A DNA stretch of 64,000 nt from NCBI GenBank assembly GCA_900175165.2, contig FWWN02000154.1, positions 62,451 through 126,450 of the forward strand, given 5' to 3'. Below are positions 1-10,683 of the stretch, one piece after another. A model generated the notes under the pieces. The model saw nothing but the letters and a program-made list of their open reading frames with translations, was not told where the DNA came from and did no database searches. The position numbers and the translations under genes are program-made. Positions within the stretch are counted from its first letter, which is position 1. Each line of letters opens with the position of its first letter. This DNA is from Rhizomucor pusillus (Eukaryota > Mucoromycota > Mucoromycetes > Mucorales > Lichtheimiaceae).

Positions 1-286
1 GGCTCGAATAGGATGCATTGAGCGAGGATATGTACCATTTCACCGCGGCAACCATGCGTTCCATTTCATCATCCGACTTTGTAATGGCTGTGAAGAGCTC
101 CGGAGATTGGCACCAATACTCCGAGTACTCGATCAAGGATACTGGTGCAAGCAGGAACGCCGGACACGTTAGCGACGACAGGTCACCTGAAAATGACGCC
201 AGAGACTTTAGGAACGAGTGGAAGGCGCCTTTTTGTTCCGCGGGTATCTTGTCAACATTGTTCACTTCGCCTTCTGCGCCAGACAT
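1..286 (-). CDS. KES1: Oxysterol-binding protein, KES1/OSH4 type (5' part only)
   Basis: This is the N-terminal part of a lipid-transfer protein of the oxysterol-binding (ORP) family. The gene runs off the left edge, so only about 95 codons are visible. From the ATG at 286 the translation contains FLKSLASFSGDLSSL and then PAFLLAPVSLIEYS followed by a W-x-x-x-PELF pattern. These match the start of yeast Kes1/Osh4, which exchanges sterol and PI4P between ER and Golgi/plasma membrane. There is no PH domain or ankyrin region before this block, so it is the short single-ORD form. The start is chosen because it lies about 20 codons ahead of the first conserved block, as in Kes1. No intron is visible in this piece. 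It lies downstream of VPS9 on the same strand, 713 bp away, which is too far to suggest co-transcription. The family call is firm; which ORP paralogue it is cannot be decided from this fragment. Confidence 0.85.
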   Translation of the reverse strand, partial: MSGAEGEVNNVDKIPAEQKGAFHSFLKSLASFSGDLSSLTCPAFLLAPVSLIEYSEYWCQSPELFTAITKSDDEMERMVAAVKWYISSLNASYSS

Positions 287-999
287 GATGTTCTCTTTTT
301 TGTTGTCGGGAACAAACAAAAAGAGAAGCAAAGGGATGGGTAACGTGGAAAAAGAAGAAAAGAAAAGGAGAACTGGACCCGCTCCCCAACCACAACCAAA
401 CGGAAACCCTTACTTTAAGCGTGGCTGGGCGTGAATCGGGAGGACCGACAGCCTGTGTTACAAGTTCCACATGAAGACAAGCTTTTTCTTTGTTTTTGGT
501 ATCCTGCTACTCGCGACGATCGAATAGCATGAAGAAATACAGTTATATGAGTCTCAAAAGTACATTATGTCTATTTTGAGATTATCGGGCAAGCGATCGA
601 TTTTGCTTTGCAAAGTGCGACTTTTCCAGGTGTTGTTGTCATCGGCTCCACTAGCCGACGGATAATATCTTCCACTATCTTGATCCCGATCCTGTCAAGC
701 GCTGTACTTCTAGCTGATAATCATTGATATTAACATTGCGAGCCGTGTTTCTGGTTGTCACTAGGCTTACATACATTCGCTGCATGCAAACCTGAGATTC
801 ATCGATTGCAGCTCCCGTGTAACCGAAAATGTGCTTTGGATCATGGATCACGACTGCTTGAAGGCATTACAGCTGCAGTGTGTAATCTTCAAGTTGAGAG
901 TGTACCTCGCTCAAGGCAAAAGAACCTAGGTTTCCTTTTTATCTTGTTTTTTATTATTATTTCATGTTGTATACTATTATGATATCCATTTTTTTTGTG
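287..999. other. Intergenic region, KES1 upstream / VPS9 downstream
   Basis: No supportable gene. It should hold the KES1 promoter and 5' UTR and the VPS9 3' UTR. A purine-rich stretch (GA-rich on +) occupies roughly 308-372 just upstream of the KES1 start. Short open frames here lack family resemblance and cross the KES1 start, so I do not call them. Confidence 0.5.
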
Positions 1000-3757
1000 C
1001 TAGAAACGTATCAAGTCATTTTCCTCTCTTGCTGCATCTCTTTCGTTGTCTCCTGAAGCTGCTGGTGTTTTCGGTGGAGGTCGAGACGGCGAAGTAATTA
1101 CGTTGTTGTCTTGAACAGTTGGTTCTTCTGCTACGCCAGTGCTAGGTGTTGCTTCTGGATCAGCAATCTCCAGTAACCTAATCCACCAGGAAAAGTACGT
1201 TAAATCGTCAAATATACTTCATTGCTATTTATCAAAAACTCACGCGTCTACAGTCTGAGAAACATCACCGCCTTTCGCTTGGAACACCATGAAGCAGACT
1301 TCAGGATCCACGTTCGAAAACATGGATACGATCGACTGCAAGTTAGCCTCAAACACCCGCTGCGCTTCAACAGCTCGTGGATCTGGAGCGGGAGGAGGAT
1401 GCGGTGGAAGAGGCCGCTGAGACCGTTGTTCTCCACCAGCAGGAATGGTTGGCGCTGCGTAGTAATATTGCTGCTGATGCTGTTGTTGGTATCGAGGATC
1501 ATCGTGCGGATATAGCCGTTGTTGCTGATGAGAAGAAGAACCTTCATCGTCGCTGCTACTGGGAGATCCCTCGTTTAAGCCTTGAAAGATCTTGCCCACA
1601 AAATTCAGTGGTTTTTGCATTGTCTTTTGTGCAAATGTGCTGCCCTTTTCTAACAGAGCTGCTGCCCGGACAGGATCAATCAAAGGCTGTGGTTGCGCGT
1701 TGGGCGATCGATACGGATGAATAGCATTATCGTAGTTTATCTTTTGCTTGTCTTGAGTGACTGATGGTCGTTCTTGTTCCAGTTCATTCATTGTCCTCTC
1801 AATATTCCTGGATTATATGCAAATTTAATAAATTTTGAATCTGTCTTTCTTTCGTTGTCTGGCGTATCTTACGCATCAAACTCTTCTTTGGTGATGGAAA
1901 GGGAGGCAGCATCCATAGTTTCAATAAACGTTATTGATCCCATCTACCGAGTTTAACACAGAATTTTGAGTCGCATATGCTCCGAACGCACTAGGCATAT
2001 ACTTACCAAATTCGTCAAATAATAGCCAGACTCTGATTGCAGATGCTCAGGACTCCGGAAACGGGATATGTATCTTTTATAGAGTCCCATCAGTCAAGAT
2101 AGTAAACCTCTCTTTTTGCATTATTTAAACTCACTGGACATTGGATATAAGTCGAGGAGGATTGGCTTTGATCACGACGTAGATCAAAATAGGAAGGAAC
2201 TTGTCAGCGCCGCCATCGCCTTCCACGTGCTTAATTAGACCTGTACAAAGAGAGAGGTCAGCCGAAAATCCTTTTTTTCCACTGTCAAAGGCACACGTAC
2301 CAAATATGACTTTGCAGCAATTTAAGATACAAATTAACTTGTCTCTCGGCGCCTTGTAGTTGTTTATCTTGAGCAGCTCTAAAAGAGAATAAATGTCAGC
2401 AATGCGAGGCGCGACGATTGCAAGTAGTTTCCTTTCTTAAATGACCTGAAATTGCAAACTTGATGAAAGATTCATTTTCGCTGCTTTTGGGTATATCTAG
2501 ATGCTCTTCTCGAATCCATCGGAATATGCTGATCTTTTGATGCAATATCTCGTCTCTCTCTTTATCATCCGTAGTGCTCGGAGAAAACGTGCTATGCCAA
2601 TGTTTAGCTCAAGCAGTTCTATCAGCAAGTAAAATCAAACTTACACATTGTAAAGACGATTCATAACCAGTTTCTCCATGCCTTCCTTTGCATTCTCGAA
2701 CTCTTGCTCGCTTGCATTGCGCCAGACTTCACATTCTCGCATTTTGACATAGATAAACTGAAAAAAAAAATCCATCGCTGTTAGCAACAGCAACTAGGTT
2801 TTTCGATTGTTCGCTCAATATATATATATATATATACCTCCAAAAAATCTTGGATGATTTTTACTTGTTCGTGTACCGCGTAAGGCCGACGATCAAAGGC
2901 ATGAAGGAAACTATATCCATATAAAATCGGCATTTTTCTGTACAAACTCGATACTTAATGCGCATGTTTACCTTTTGAAATATTTTACAATTGGGGTAGC
3001 ACTTCGCCGGTGCATTTGTTCGAGGAACTTGTGGAAATCAAACGGGATCTCTTCACGTTCTCTACCCTTCCTTTCATCAGCTGATCTCTTTATCTCGGCT
3101 AACGAAGTCCGTTTGTTAGACTCTTCCGACGATGACGATGACGACGCTGCAGCGCTGCTAGATACGCTCTCGTCGTTGTTGTTGATGGTAGTGGTGGTGG
3201 CGCTGCTTGTATTATTCTTACTAGCGTCGGTGCTAGTGCTGTTTGCATTATCATTATTGGTGTTGTTTCCGCTGACAGTGCTGTTGCTGTCGTCCTTTGC
3301 TGCAGTGTTTTGCTCATCTATACCTACAATACTGTTGAATATTTGGACCCTTACTATAGTGTATAACACTGGATGACGTACTAGGGCTGGAATCATTTGG
3401 CTTATCACCATCGAACTGGTCAAAAATGTGCTGCAGCTCTTCCTTTTGGTTTTGATCGCCACCTTCACCAGCGCCGCGGCTATCTGGTCTAGCAGAGTGA
3501 AGGAAGGTGTGTCAGCAAAGTGTCAATAGTAGTAGACCGTCGTTTGCACTTTAGTCATACCGTGATGCTGGCGGCGTGTCTGTCAAGAGAGCATCTAGTT
3601 CATCGCCCTGCCGCATAGCTGCCTTTTCATCTAAAACCTCGTAGTCGTCGTTCGCTCCAGTCTCGTGCAGAGCTGCCTTCTCATTGAACTCGTTTGTCAG
3701 CTCCTCTTCCTCCTCATTTTTGCCTGTTTTCTTTGTATCCTGTTGCCGATGACTCAT
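1000..3757 (-). CDS. VPS9: VPS9-domain Rab5 guanine nucleotide exchange factor with CUE domain
   Basis: This is a guanine nucleotide exchange factor for Rab5/Vps21 acting in endosome fusion and vacuolar sorting. The first exon (ATG at 3757) is acidic and charged. It is followed by a long Asn/Ser/Thr-rich linker (about 3100-3320) and then the helical bundle plus VPS9 core. Recognisable pieces include IPFDFHKFLEQM, VHEQVKIIQDFLE, LDIPKSSENESF and KAPRDKLICILNCCKVI, followed by FLPILIYVVIKANPP, the most conserved VPS9 block. Next comes YIQRFRSPEHLQSESGYYLTNL. The C-terminus carries a CUE ubiquitin-binding domain (SMFSNVDPEVC, then VDALLEIADPE), as in yeast Vps9. About ten short introns interrupt it; the last one ends in TTAG just before the LLEIADPE exon and the stop is TAG at 1000-1002. 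An AT dinucleotide tract (about 2818-2837) lies inside an intron. Domain order and content fit the family fully. The length of the Asn/Ser linker is lineage-specific. Internal exon edges in the N-terminal low-complexity part are uncertain. Confidence 0.9.
2817..2838. repeat. (TA)n microsatellite in a VPS9 intron
   Basis: A run of about ten AT dinucleotides sits inside a VPS9 intron, upstream of the exon encoding the conserved VHEQVKII block on the minus strand. It is a simple-sequence repeat likely to vary between strains; no function is implied. Confidence 0.8.
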
Positions 3758-4227
3758 GTTGCTGTGGGAAAGAGTGGAAGAGAGGACCTGGACTTATAAT
3801 TTCGCTCTCACTCTTTCTGCAGGTCCGCGCGCAGGCGGTTGAATGTTCGCGTGATCCTTCTGCCGCTTCTCACTCGTTAACAAATTCATTTTTTTGTTTC
3901 GTTGCTGAGCATAACCGCCAAGTTGATGATGTGTGCATACAGAGAAGCAAAGTCCAGACGCACAGATATTTATATCTCGCCTAAGCAATTTTTCATCTAA
4001 CGCAAAGATGTCTTCTGTAAAAGTACATATATTATGCAAATTCAATACATTGCCCAAAATTAGCACTACTTGCATGATTCTCTTCTCTAGATAATATAGC
4101 TTTCGCGAAATGAATAATCGTCTTGTATTGCTTGCTCACTTCTGCACTATTTCTTTTTGCATGTCAGATACAACTTATCATCGGAAAGACATATGTCAAT
4201 TTTTTGCCCCCGTTATTCCGAACGACA
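3758..4227. other. Divergent intergenic region VPS9 / ICP55
   Basis: 470 bp between the two start codons, so it must hold both promoters and 5' UTRs. I see no clear TATA box close to either start and no gene. Short open frames here show no family resemblance. Confidence 0.45.
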
Positions 4228-6294
4228 ATGTACAAAGGCGTCAGAGGAGCATTGTATGGTGAGCAGAGCAAAAACAGCCACACAGAAACATGACGGTATC
4301 TCGGGCTTCTGCAATGTACTAAGAAACCCGCCATTCAGCATCGTTGCATAGCAGCAAAGCACTTCATGTACCACCACAAGCAGCATTGTTCAAAATCGCA
4401 CAGAGACGATTTACCGGATCGACCGTCTCCGACCTCATACCGGACACCCACCGACGCTCGTTCGGCCAGCCTACAGTTTACACACATCCATACCTATTGA
4501 AGAAAGGAGAAGGTGTGGAATAACGTTTCAAGTTGGTGCATATAATTATTTTTGCTAAAAATATTTGACGTAACAAAAAAACAGTGACACCCGGGTTACT
4601 GGCTACCGAGTTCGAGCAGAGACGCCAGAATTTGATGAAATGTCTGCCTGAAGGCAGCGTCGTCGTCAGCGCAGGATACAGTACACGGTACATGTCCAAC
4701 AATGTATTCTATCCTTTCCATCAAGCGACAGATTTTTGGTACCTTTCGGGTTTCAACGAGCCCGATTCCGCCATGATTCTCGGTAATAATAATCATTATA
4801 CCATTCCCCGAACGAAAACTTGAGAGCTCATTGGGGTCATGTAGAAAAGAATTCTTCACAGAGAGGATACAAGCAGACAATGTTTGTCCCACCAAAGAGT
4901 CCAAAAGAAGAGCTTTGGGATGGCCCACGCACTGGTATTGAAGGGGCCATTGAAGTATTTGCAGCCGACGAGGTTAGCATACAGAAAGAGCTACAAGATC
5001 CACAGTTACTAATGTTATGCATAAAAGGCCTATGACAACGATCGATTTGCCAAGCATCTTCAGCAAGCGTTGGATGCGAAACATGTATTTCTGGATAAAA
5101 CCGAGCCATCTCTCCTATCACAGAAGCCTGAAAGCGAGATGATCAAAATCGGTACGCAATCATCGGCAGCAGCCTGGGTCCAGAGATTACTGGGTGCGTT
5201 CTATCTTCTTCTTCTGGATACCAGGGCTAGATTTTTGTGAAAGATGAATTTATATTAAATAGCTTCAAATTTAGGCAGGACCCAACGAGCTATCAAACCA
5301 CTTTCTGCGCTGATCCAAGAACTGCGTATCGTCAAGAGCGACAGTGAAATTGAGTTGATGAAGCAATCTGGAAATATCTCAGCAAAAGCTTTCATTGAAG
5401 CCATGAAATGGACAAAGCCTGGATACACTGAGGCGCAGCTCTGGGCGAAGCTTGACTACGAATGCAGAATGCGTGGATCTACTATTCTCGCATACGTGCC
5501 GGTAGTCGCTGGTGGTCCGAACGGTCTATCGATGCATTATGTTCGAAATGATATGCAGCTCAGGTTTGTAGTGACTAGACATGTTTGTTTCCTTGCTTTT
5601 AAAGGAACATTAACCGATGAAAACCTCAGGGATGGTGATCTTGTACTGGTAGATTGCGGTGGAGAATATAATTACTATGCGAGTGATATCACTCGTACCT
5701 GGCCTGTAAACGGCAAATTTACAGAACCACAGCGGGAACTGTACCAAGCGGTGCTTAACGTTAACAAGGCGTGTATCAAGGTAAAGGATTTCACGTGTAT
5801 TTGTATATATTTCTCTGTGTTTCTAACGACAATGTAGCTTTGCACCGAGCAAAACAGTATTTCTCTTCACGGTATTCACTCGTTCTCCACTCAGATGATG
5901 AAAGAAGAACTATCAAAACTCGGATTCAAGACTAGCACATGGGTAACTGGAGATCTTACAGTAGCATGCCAACAACTTAATGACTCAATTTTTTTTTTTT
6001 CGGTAGGAACTCGAACGGATACTGTATCCTCACCACGTAGGACATTACCTCGGTCTTGATATCCACGACTGCCATTCCCTTGATCGCTCCCGCAAACTAA
6101 AGAAGAATATGGTTGTCACGATTGAGCCTGGATTGTATATTCCTTACGACGACCGGTATCCACGTAAATATCAAGGAACAGCCATCCGTATCGAGGACAA
6201 CGTCGTTGTGGGCAAAGAAGAGCCTTACGTACTCACGGCAACAGCACCCAAGGAGATCGTTGACATAGAATTCTGCTGCGCAAACAATGCTTAG
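4228..6294 (+). CDS. ICP55: Mitochondrial Xaa-Pro aminopeptidase (ICP55/XPNPEP3-like, M24B)
   Basis: This is a metallopeptidase that trims N-terminal residues from imported mitochondrial proteins after MPP cleavage. The start is inferred: ATG at 4228 gives a short basic leader exon, then an 80-bp intron (GTGAGC, branch TACTAAG, CAG ending 4338). The joined sequence is Arg/Ala-rich with IAQRRF, typical of a mitochondrial presequence, and leads directly into GQPTVYTHPYLL and VTPGLLATEFEQRR, the family signature. The creatinase/aminopeptidase domain follows with metal ligands visible as VDCGGEYNYYASDITRTW (two Asp), LYPHHVGHYLGLDIHD (His), VVTIEPGLYI (Glu) and IRIEDNV (Glu). The N-terminal domain reads SGFNEPDSAMILEKN across an intron at about 4784. 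All catalytic residues seem present, so it should be active. The stop is TAG at 6292-6294, 76 bp from the end of the convergent DUS3 gene. The first exon is the only part I would treat as provisional. Confidence 0.9.
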
Positions 6295-6369
6295 AGACAA
6301 CAATTCAAACGTTTTATTATTCCAAAACACTACTTTGCTTCTTAACCCTGTACAAAAGTTCAACAGTCG

Positions 6370-9148
6370 TCAGATCGAATTTACCACAGACATCTTCTTT
6401 TCATACAAATTTACCTCGAACGAGTTGGCCTTGTGTTTGGGAATAAACTTGAAATCATCTGGAGCAGGTCCCAGCAAACGTTCGCTCAACTTTACCCAGT
6501 CAGATGCACTTGGACTTGCCATCAACGACTCCAACTCGTCACGTCCAGTAAACGGCGGTGCACGCTCGTTGATCTTTTGCGGCAAAACTTCTAGCACTCC
6601 AACAGGAATATATCTGTGGTGCGAATACAATTTAGCACATAATCTTTCATGGGAAGCTTTGTAGGGACATTATTTTTTTTTTTTTTACCTGTACAAGAAC
6701 GACTGCCATTCACACAAGAACCGGCGAGTCGTGTTGACACCTTGGCTATCTGTACCCCAATGCTCCAAACCATAGTTGCAAAACTTTTTCAGCATCTCAA
6801 AACGTTCCCGAGAGGAGATATCCCAATGTCTCTGCGTCTTGATTTCTTCAAAAATCCATGGCTTGATAAGTGCGCCTCTGTCATCAGACGGATGATTTTT
6901 AGCAAGGAGTTGATGGATAACATAAAACTCGTCGAATCTATTTTTTTTACCTTCCAATCATGATACCATCCACACCAGTCTCTTCCTTGTGCTTATTGTA
7001 ATCCTCGTAGCTCATAACATCTCCGTTACCGAAAATTGGCATATCCTTTGCCAAACTCTTGACTTGCTTTATGTAATCCCAGTCAGCAAGTTTTGTGTAG
7101 CGTTGTTGGCGAGATCGACCGTGAATCTACAGTAATGATATGCGTTTTGAGACATACCATCCAATCCCCCCATCTTTCTTGTTTACAACTTACTGTTCCC
7201 AGGCTCATGCCCTTTTCGTTAAGAAAAAAGGGTTTGATTAATTCAGGTCAAAGTGAATTTTACGGTTACAACTTACTAAGTCTTCAAATACGGGGACCAA
7301 TTTGTGGTTTGTCAAGATTCCCTGCTTCAAGCCCGTTCTGAACTTGACGGTGACGGGGACATCGAGCATTCGGCGCATACCACGAAGCACTTTGACCATG
7401 CGACCTCTAGACTCGGGAAGCGCCGATCCAGCACCCTTTTTTGCAAAAGTTATCAACAGACTTTTTTTTTTTGTGAAGAATATTATATAACCTACGCTGT
7501 TGAACACCAAGTCGATAGGGCAGCCCATATTCAGATCAACAAAATCGACATCCAATTCCTCATTGATAACTTCGCAGGCTTTGACAACATGGTCCACCTT
7601 GGAACCGCAGATCTGGATACCAAAGATATCTTCAGAAACGTGGCGTTTGGTCAATGCCCACTCGGATTGTTGACCCTGTTACACAGCACCGTTAGTAAAT
7701 CAAAGAGAGATCAACATTGTTATAACCGTCATTCACCTGCAACAAGTTACGAGCCATGGCCATTTCACCGCACGTGATATCAACGCCAAATTCCTTGCAG
7801 ATGCGACGGAACGGCAAGTTTCCAACAGTCGTGAGAGGTGCAAGGTACGTCTTGTTTCGGAAATCGATCAACCTTTTGTACTTTTTCTCCTCATCAATCG
7901 GTCCGACCCTTGGCTCCACGTTCATATCGATTTGCGGCAAATCCTCATCGATGGCGGCAGAAGCAGGTGCTTTCTTTTCTTCTGTTTGTTCTTCCGCCTT
8001 TCGTTGTCCCTCTTGCTCCTTGTTCTCTTCTTTGCCTTCTTTTTGCCCGTTGGTTTCAGGTGCCTTGGTTTCTATTTCTGCATCTTCGCCTTCAGTCTCT
8101 TCCAGCTTTCTCTTTCTGTTACGGTTCTGTTCTTCCGTAGCTGCCTTGATTTCTTCTTGAACTTCCTTCAGGTAAGCTTCACTTTTCGGGAATTTGTACT
8201 GGCCGACTAGTCAGTGCAAGAGTAATCATAACTAAATCCAGACTCTACATATACCTGGTTCTTCAACAATGCATATTGCGTTTCGCCTCGGATGCCATTG
8301 CGTGTGTATGTAGGCGCTGATTTGACAAGCTACACGAGAATGAGTAAAAAGGGCAGCAGATATTATTTACATATATATGAACCTACCTCTTCGTTGACGA
8401 CCAGCTTCTTGTTCTCATCCAAATGAGCACCAAGGTATCTGCACTTGTATCCATAGGGGCATCTATGTATTGGGTCAGACGAGCATGTTCTATCAATATC
8501 ACAATATAGATTTACTTACTTCCCAAATAATTCAAACTGAATGCACTTGTCGCCAAGATCTGGCGGTTTCGTTGCCAGATATGCCTCGACATCGTGCGAG
8601 AAACGGCACCTATATATGGTCTTAGCTCCACTGTGTGCTTCCTATCCCTCTCTCTCTCTGCTTTGCTGCACTTACATTTCGCCAAAAGTGCATGGTTCAT
8701 CGCGTGCTGTAGATTTACAAAGCTGCAACAGAAAGAAATCAATATCTCCATACTTGACTCAAAAAGTGGATATCCTATACCTTGATGGTATCTACAATTC
8801 TCTTTTTGCCACGCTGTCCATAGTTTGCACCACGGTTTCGCTTTGGTTTGCCCTGCAAGTGGAGAAATTGGGCATTACAAATCACGCTTTTGGACTTTCC
8901 CCATCCATCTGATTTATTATATTACTGAGTCGCCGTTGTTGAATTTTTGGCCCTCGATTTCTTCGTCGCCAAAGACGGAGGTGCCAGCCTGCGTCTCATT
9001 GCCTTCATTGTCGACCCACTTTTCCTTTCGAAACCTTTTTTTTATCCACTTGTCAGATACTGCAGTCGATATGCACGTCAAAAAACGCGGCAGAAGCTTA
9101 CTCGGCCTTAATTGGGGCTTCTCCAGGTCTGCGCTCCAGTGTTGCCAT
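6370..9148 (-). CDS. DUS3: tRNA-dihydrouridine(47) synthase, DUS3 family
   Basis: This is an FMN-dependent enzyme that reduces uridine 47 in the variable loop of cytoplasmic tRNAs. The ATG at 9148 opens a short exon ([16 protein letters not shown]), then the protein carries two CCCH zinc-finger-like segments (PCTFGE..CRFSHD, and [17 protein letters not shown]) as expected for Dus3. A Glu/Lys-rich linker precedes the TIM-barrel catalytic domain, which starts near [20 protein letters not shown]. The catalytic cysteine is in [13 protein letters not shown]/tRNA contact motifs are [24 protein letters not shown] and IFGNGDV. The C-terminal helical domain follows ([20 protein letters not shown]). 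At least ten short introns split it. The stop is TGA at 6370-6372. It converges with ICP55. The length and domain order match yeast and human Dus3/DUS3L and nothing appears missing. Confidence 0.93.
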
Positions 9149-9172
9149 TGCTGATCAAGATCAGTCCAAAAA

Positions 9173-9232
9173 CACACAAAAAAAGTTGTATGAAATCTTT
9201 GTCACACAAAAAAAGTTGTATGAAATCTTTGT
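9173..9232. repeat. Two perfect 30-bp tandem repeats 5' of DUS3
   Basis: The unit from 9173 to 9202 (beginning cacacaaaaaaagttg and ending aaatctttgt) is repeated without mismatch at 9203-9232. It starts only 25 bp upstream of the DUS3 ATG on the minus strand, so it would lie in the DUS3 5' UTR or core promoter. It may be a recent slippage duplication. Confidence 0.9.
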
Positions 9233-9644
9233 CAAAGCCGAAGCTCTGGATAGTTTATTCAGCCGCTCATGCTAACCAATGTAATCCTTTGAATATCAAA
9301 CACCGCAGGGAGAGACCAGGGAGACGGGTCGTCATGGTAACTACAACCGCCTATATAAATATCGCAAGTGGCAGCTAATATACCTTTCGCGAATCTCGTA
9401 CAATCCAAAAACGATGTGAGATATAGTGTGGGATATATTTCCGGCTCTAAAAACCTTTTTGAAAAATGGATACTACCGTTCGCGGGGAGAGCGCGAGAGC
9501 GCTTTTTTAAAATACCTTTCAGCCAATCATTTTCCCAATTCTCCGGGGAGAACGAACCAAAGGAATGATAGCTGCAGTGACACTAAACCAAACTATTCTA
9601 ATCTATCAGAAAACAATTCACTGTGCAGCTCAAGCCGCTACGTG

Positions 9645-9676
9645 CAATTTATACCCTTAGCAATTTATACCCTTAA
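9645..9676. repeat. 16-bp tandem duplication
   Basis: The sequence caatttatacccttag at 9645-9660 is followed directly by caatttatacccttaa at 9661-9676, which differs only at the last base. It lies in intergenic DNA between DUS3 and cysteine dioxygenase. No function can be assigned. Confidence 0.85.
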
Positions 9677-10239
9677 AGAGATAAGTGGAAAATTGCGCGG
9701 CACAGCTGGGGTGGCGGCGACGGCGGCCTTTCAAAACAGCCAAGCACCCAATGATTCCCATTGCAATTACAGGGCGTCGGGTAAGCAAAAGAGTAGGTTG
9801 TTATCTTTGCGGAATGCTTGCCGCTTTGTGATCCTTTGATCACCTAGACCACATTGATATCTGCATCAAATATCTGAATCACTTTATGTATAAGGCAATT
9901 CTTGACAGAAGTCAAAATCAGATAAGATAATAGCAGCAATCCAGTGATAATCAGCGGTTCCATCTCTTCCAAATTGTCTGTAGACTCCACATAATAAAGC
10001 AGTATTATTTTGATAATTGATAACAAAATTGCCCTGTATTTATCCAACGTTCATTTTCCCTTAGCTTTGCAATCCATGCTTGACTGGAAGCAGCAGTCGA
10101 GGCCCATCGATACCACAAAACGGTCACGATATGCAAATGTTGTTCAAATATAGATTGCTTTCGTACCTGAATAACACAACCGTGAAACCGGAGGTGTCAT
10201 AGTTTTCTCCAGAGAAGGGAAAGCTGCAAAAACGCCGAA

Positions 10240-10650
10240 TCATTTGGTTGCAATCGTCCATGCAAACTTTGCTGTCACCCTGACCGACTGACCCGTTCCT
10301 TTTTGTTTTTCCAATATGTTTGTGAATTCAAACAAGCGCATGACGATGTATGCAGAGTCTCCATTTTTCCCACGAATTTCAAGCACTCCTTCTGCTGCTG
10401 GGCTGTCCCACATACTCGAGTTGAACGGCGAACAATAAAAATAGAAATGTGCTGGGTTATCGCACTCCCCATCTCTGAGCGGTTCCCGCAATTCAAACAA
10501 AAGACTGAAAAGAGAGCTGTGTGGTGATGGTGCTGCTGACATTTGTAAAGCGACTGCTGTCCCACCTGGGCAGGGGGAAAACTCGGATCGAATGGTACAA
10601 GATGTTTTGCAGCGGAGATAAATAGCCAGGCAGTGTGTTGCGACGGGCAT
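10240..10650 (-). CDS. Unrecognised 136-codon open frame antisense to the cysteine dioxygenase leader
   Basis: An ATG at 10650 opens a continuous frame ending at TGA 10240-10242. I do not recognise it. The translation is of mixed composition rather than low complexity, with stretches such as NPAHFYFYCSPFNSSMW and SAYIVMRLFEFTNI, and its C-terminal half looks coding-like. There is no obvious signal peptide or membrane segment. Its 5' end lies only 34 bp from the cysteine dioxygenase start codon on the other strand, so the two would share a very short divergent promoter, or this is an antisense transcript or chance frame. If it is real, an intron near its 3' end cannot be excluded. Treat it as hypothetical. 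Confidence 0.3.
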   Translation of the reverse strand: MPVATHCLAIYLRCKTSCTIRSEFSPCPGGTAVALQMSAAPSPHSSLFSLLFELREPLRDGECDNPAHFYFYCSPFNSSMWDSPAAEGVLEIRGKNGDSAYIVMRLFEFTNILEKQKGTGQSVRVTAKFAWTIATK

Positions 10651-10683
10651 CTTCTTTTCTCTTTGTTGTTCTTTATCGCTATC

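Larger units (their letters stand above)
9149..10239. other. Gene-poor intergenic segment upstream of DUS3
   Basis: No recognisable gene. It contains the DUS3 promoter, a perfect 2 x 30-bp tandem repeat next to the DUS3 start and a 2 x 16-bp tandem duplication near 9.65 kb (entered separately). Open frames of 60-140 codons here are not similar to known families and run through the repeat, so I do not call them genes. Confidence 0.5.

Noticed and set aside
18..434. Plus-strand 138-codon open frame at the left edge
   Set aside because: It is antisense to the KES1 start, where the minus strand encodes clear ORP sequence.
1377..1724. Plus-strand open frames opposite the VPS9 C-terminal exon
   Set aside because: They are shadows of the low-complexity VPS9 exon; the minus strand carries the CUE domain.
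9426..9839. 137-codon plus-strand open frame
   Set aside because: It runs through a tandem duplication, has no family resemblance and an unstructured composition.
9844..10047. 67-codon hydrophobic minus-strand frame
   Set aside because: It lacks an ATG at its 5' end and owes its hydrophobicity to AT-rich DNA; insufficient evidence for a gene.
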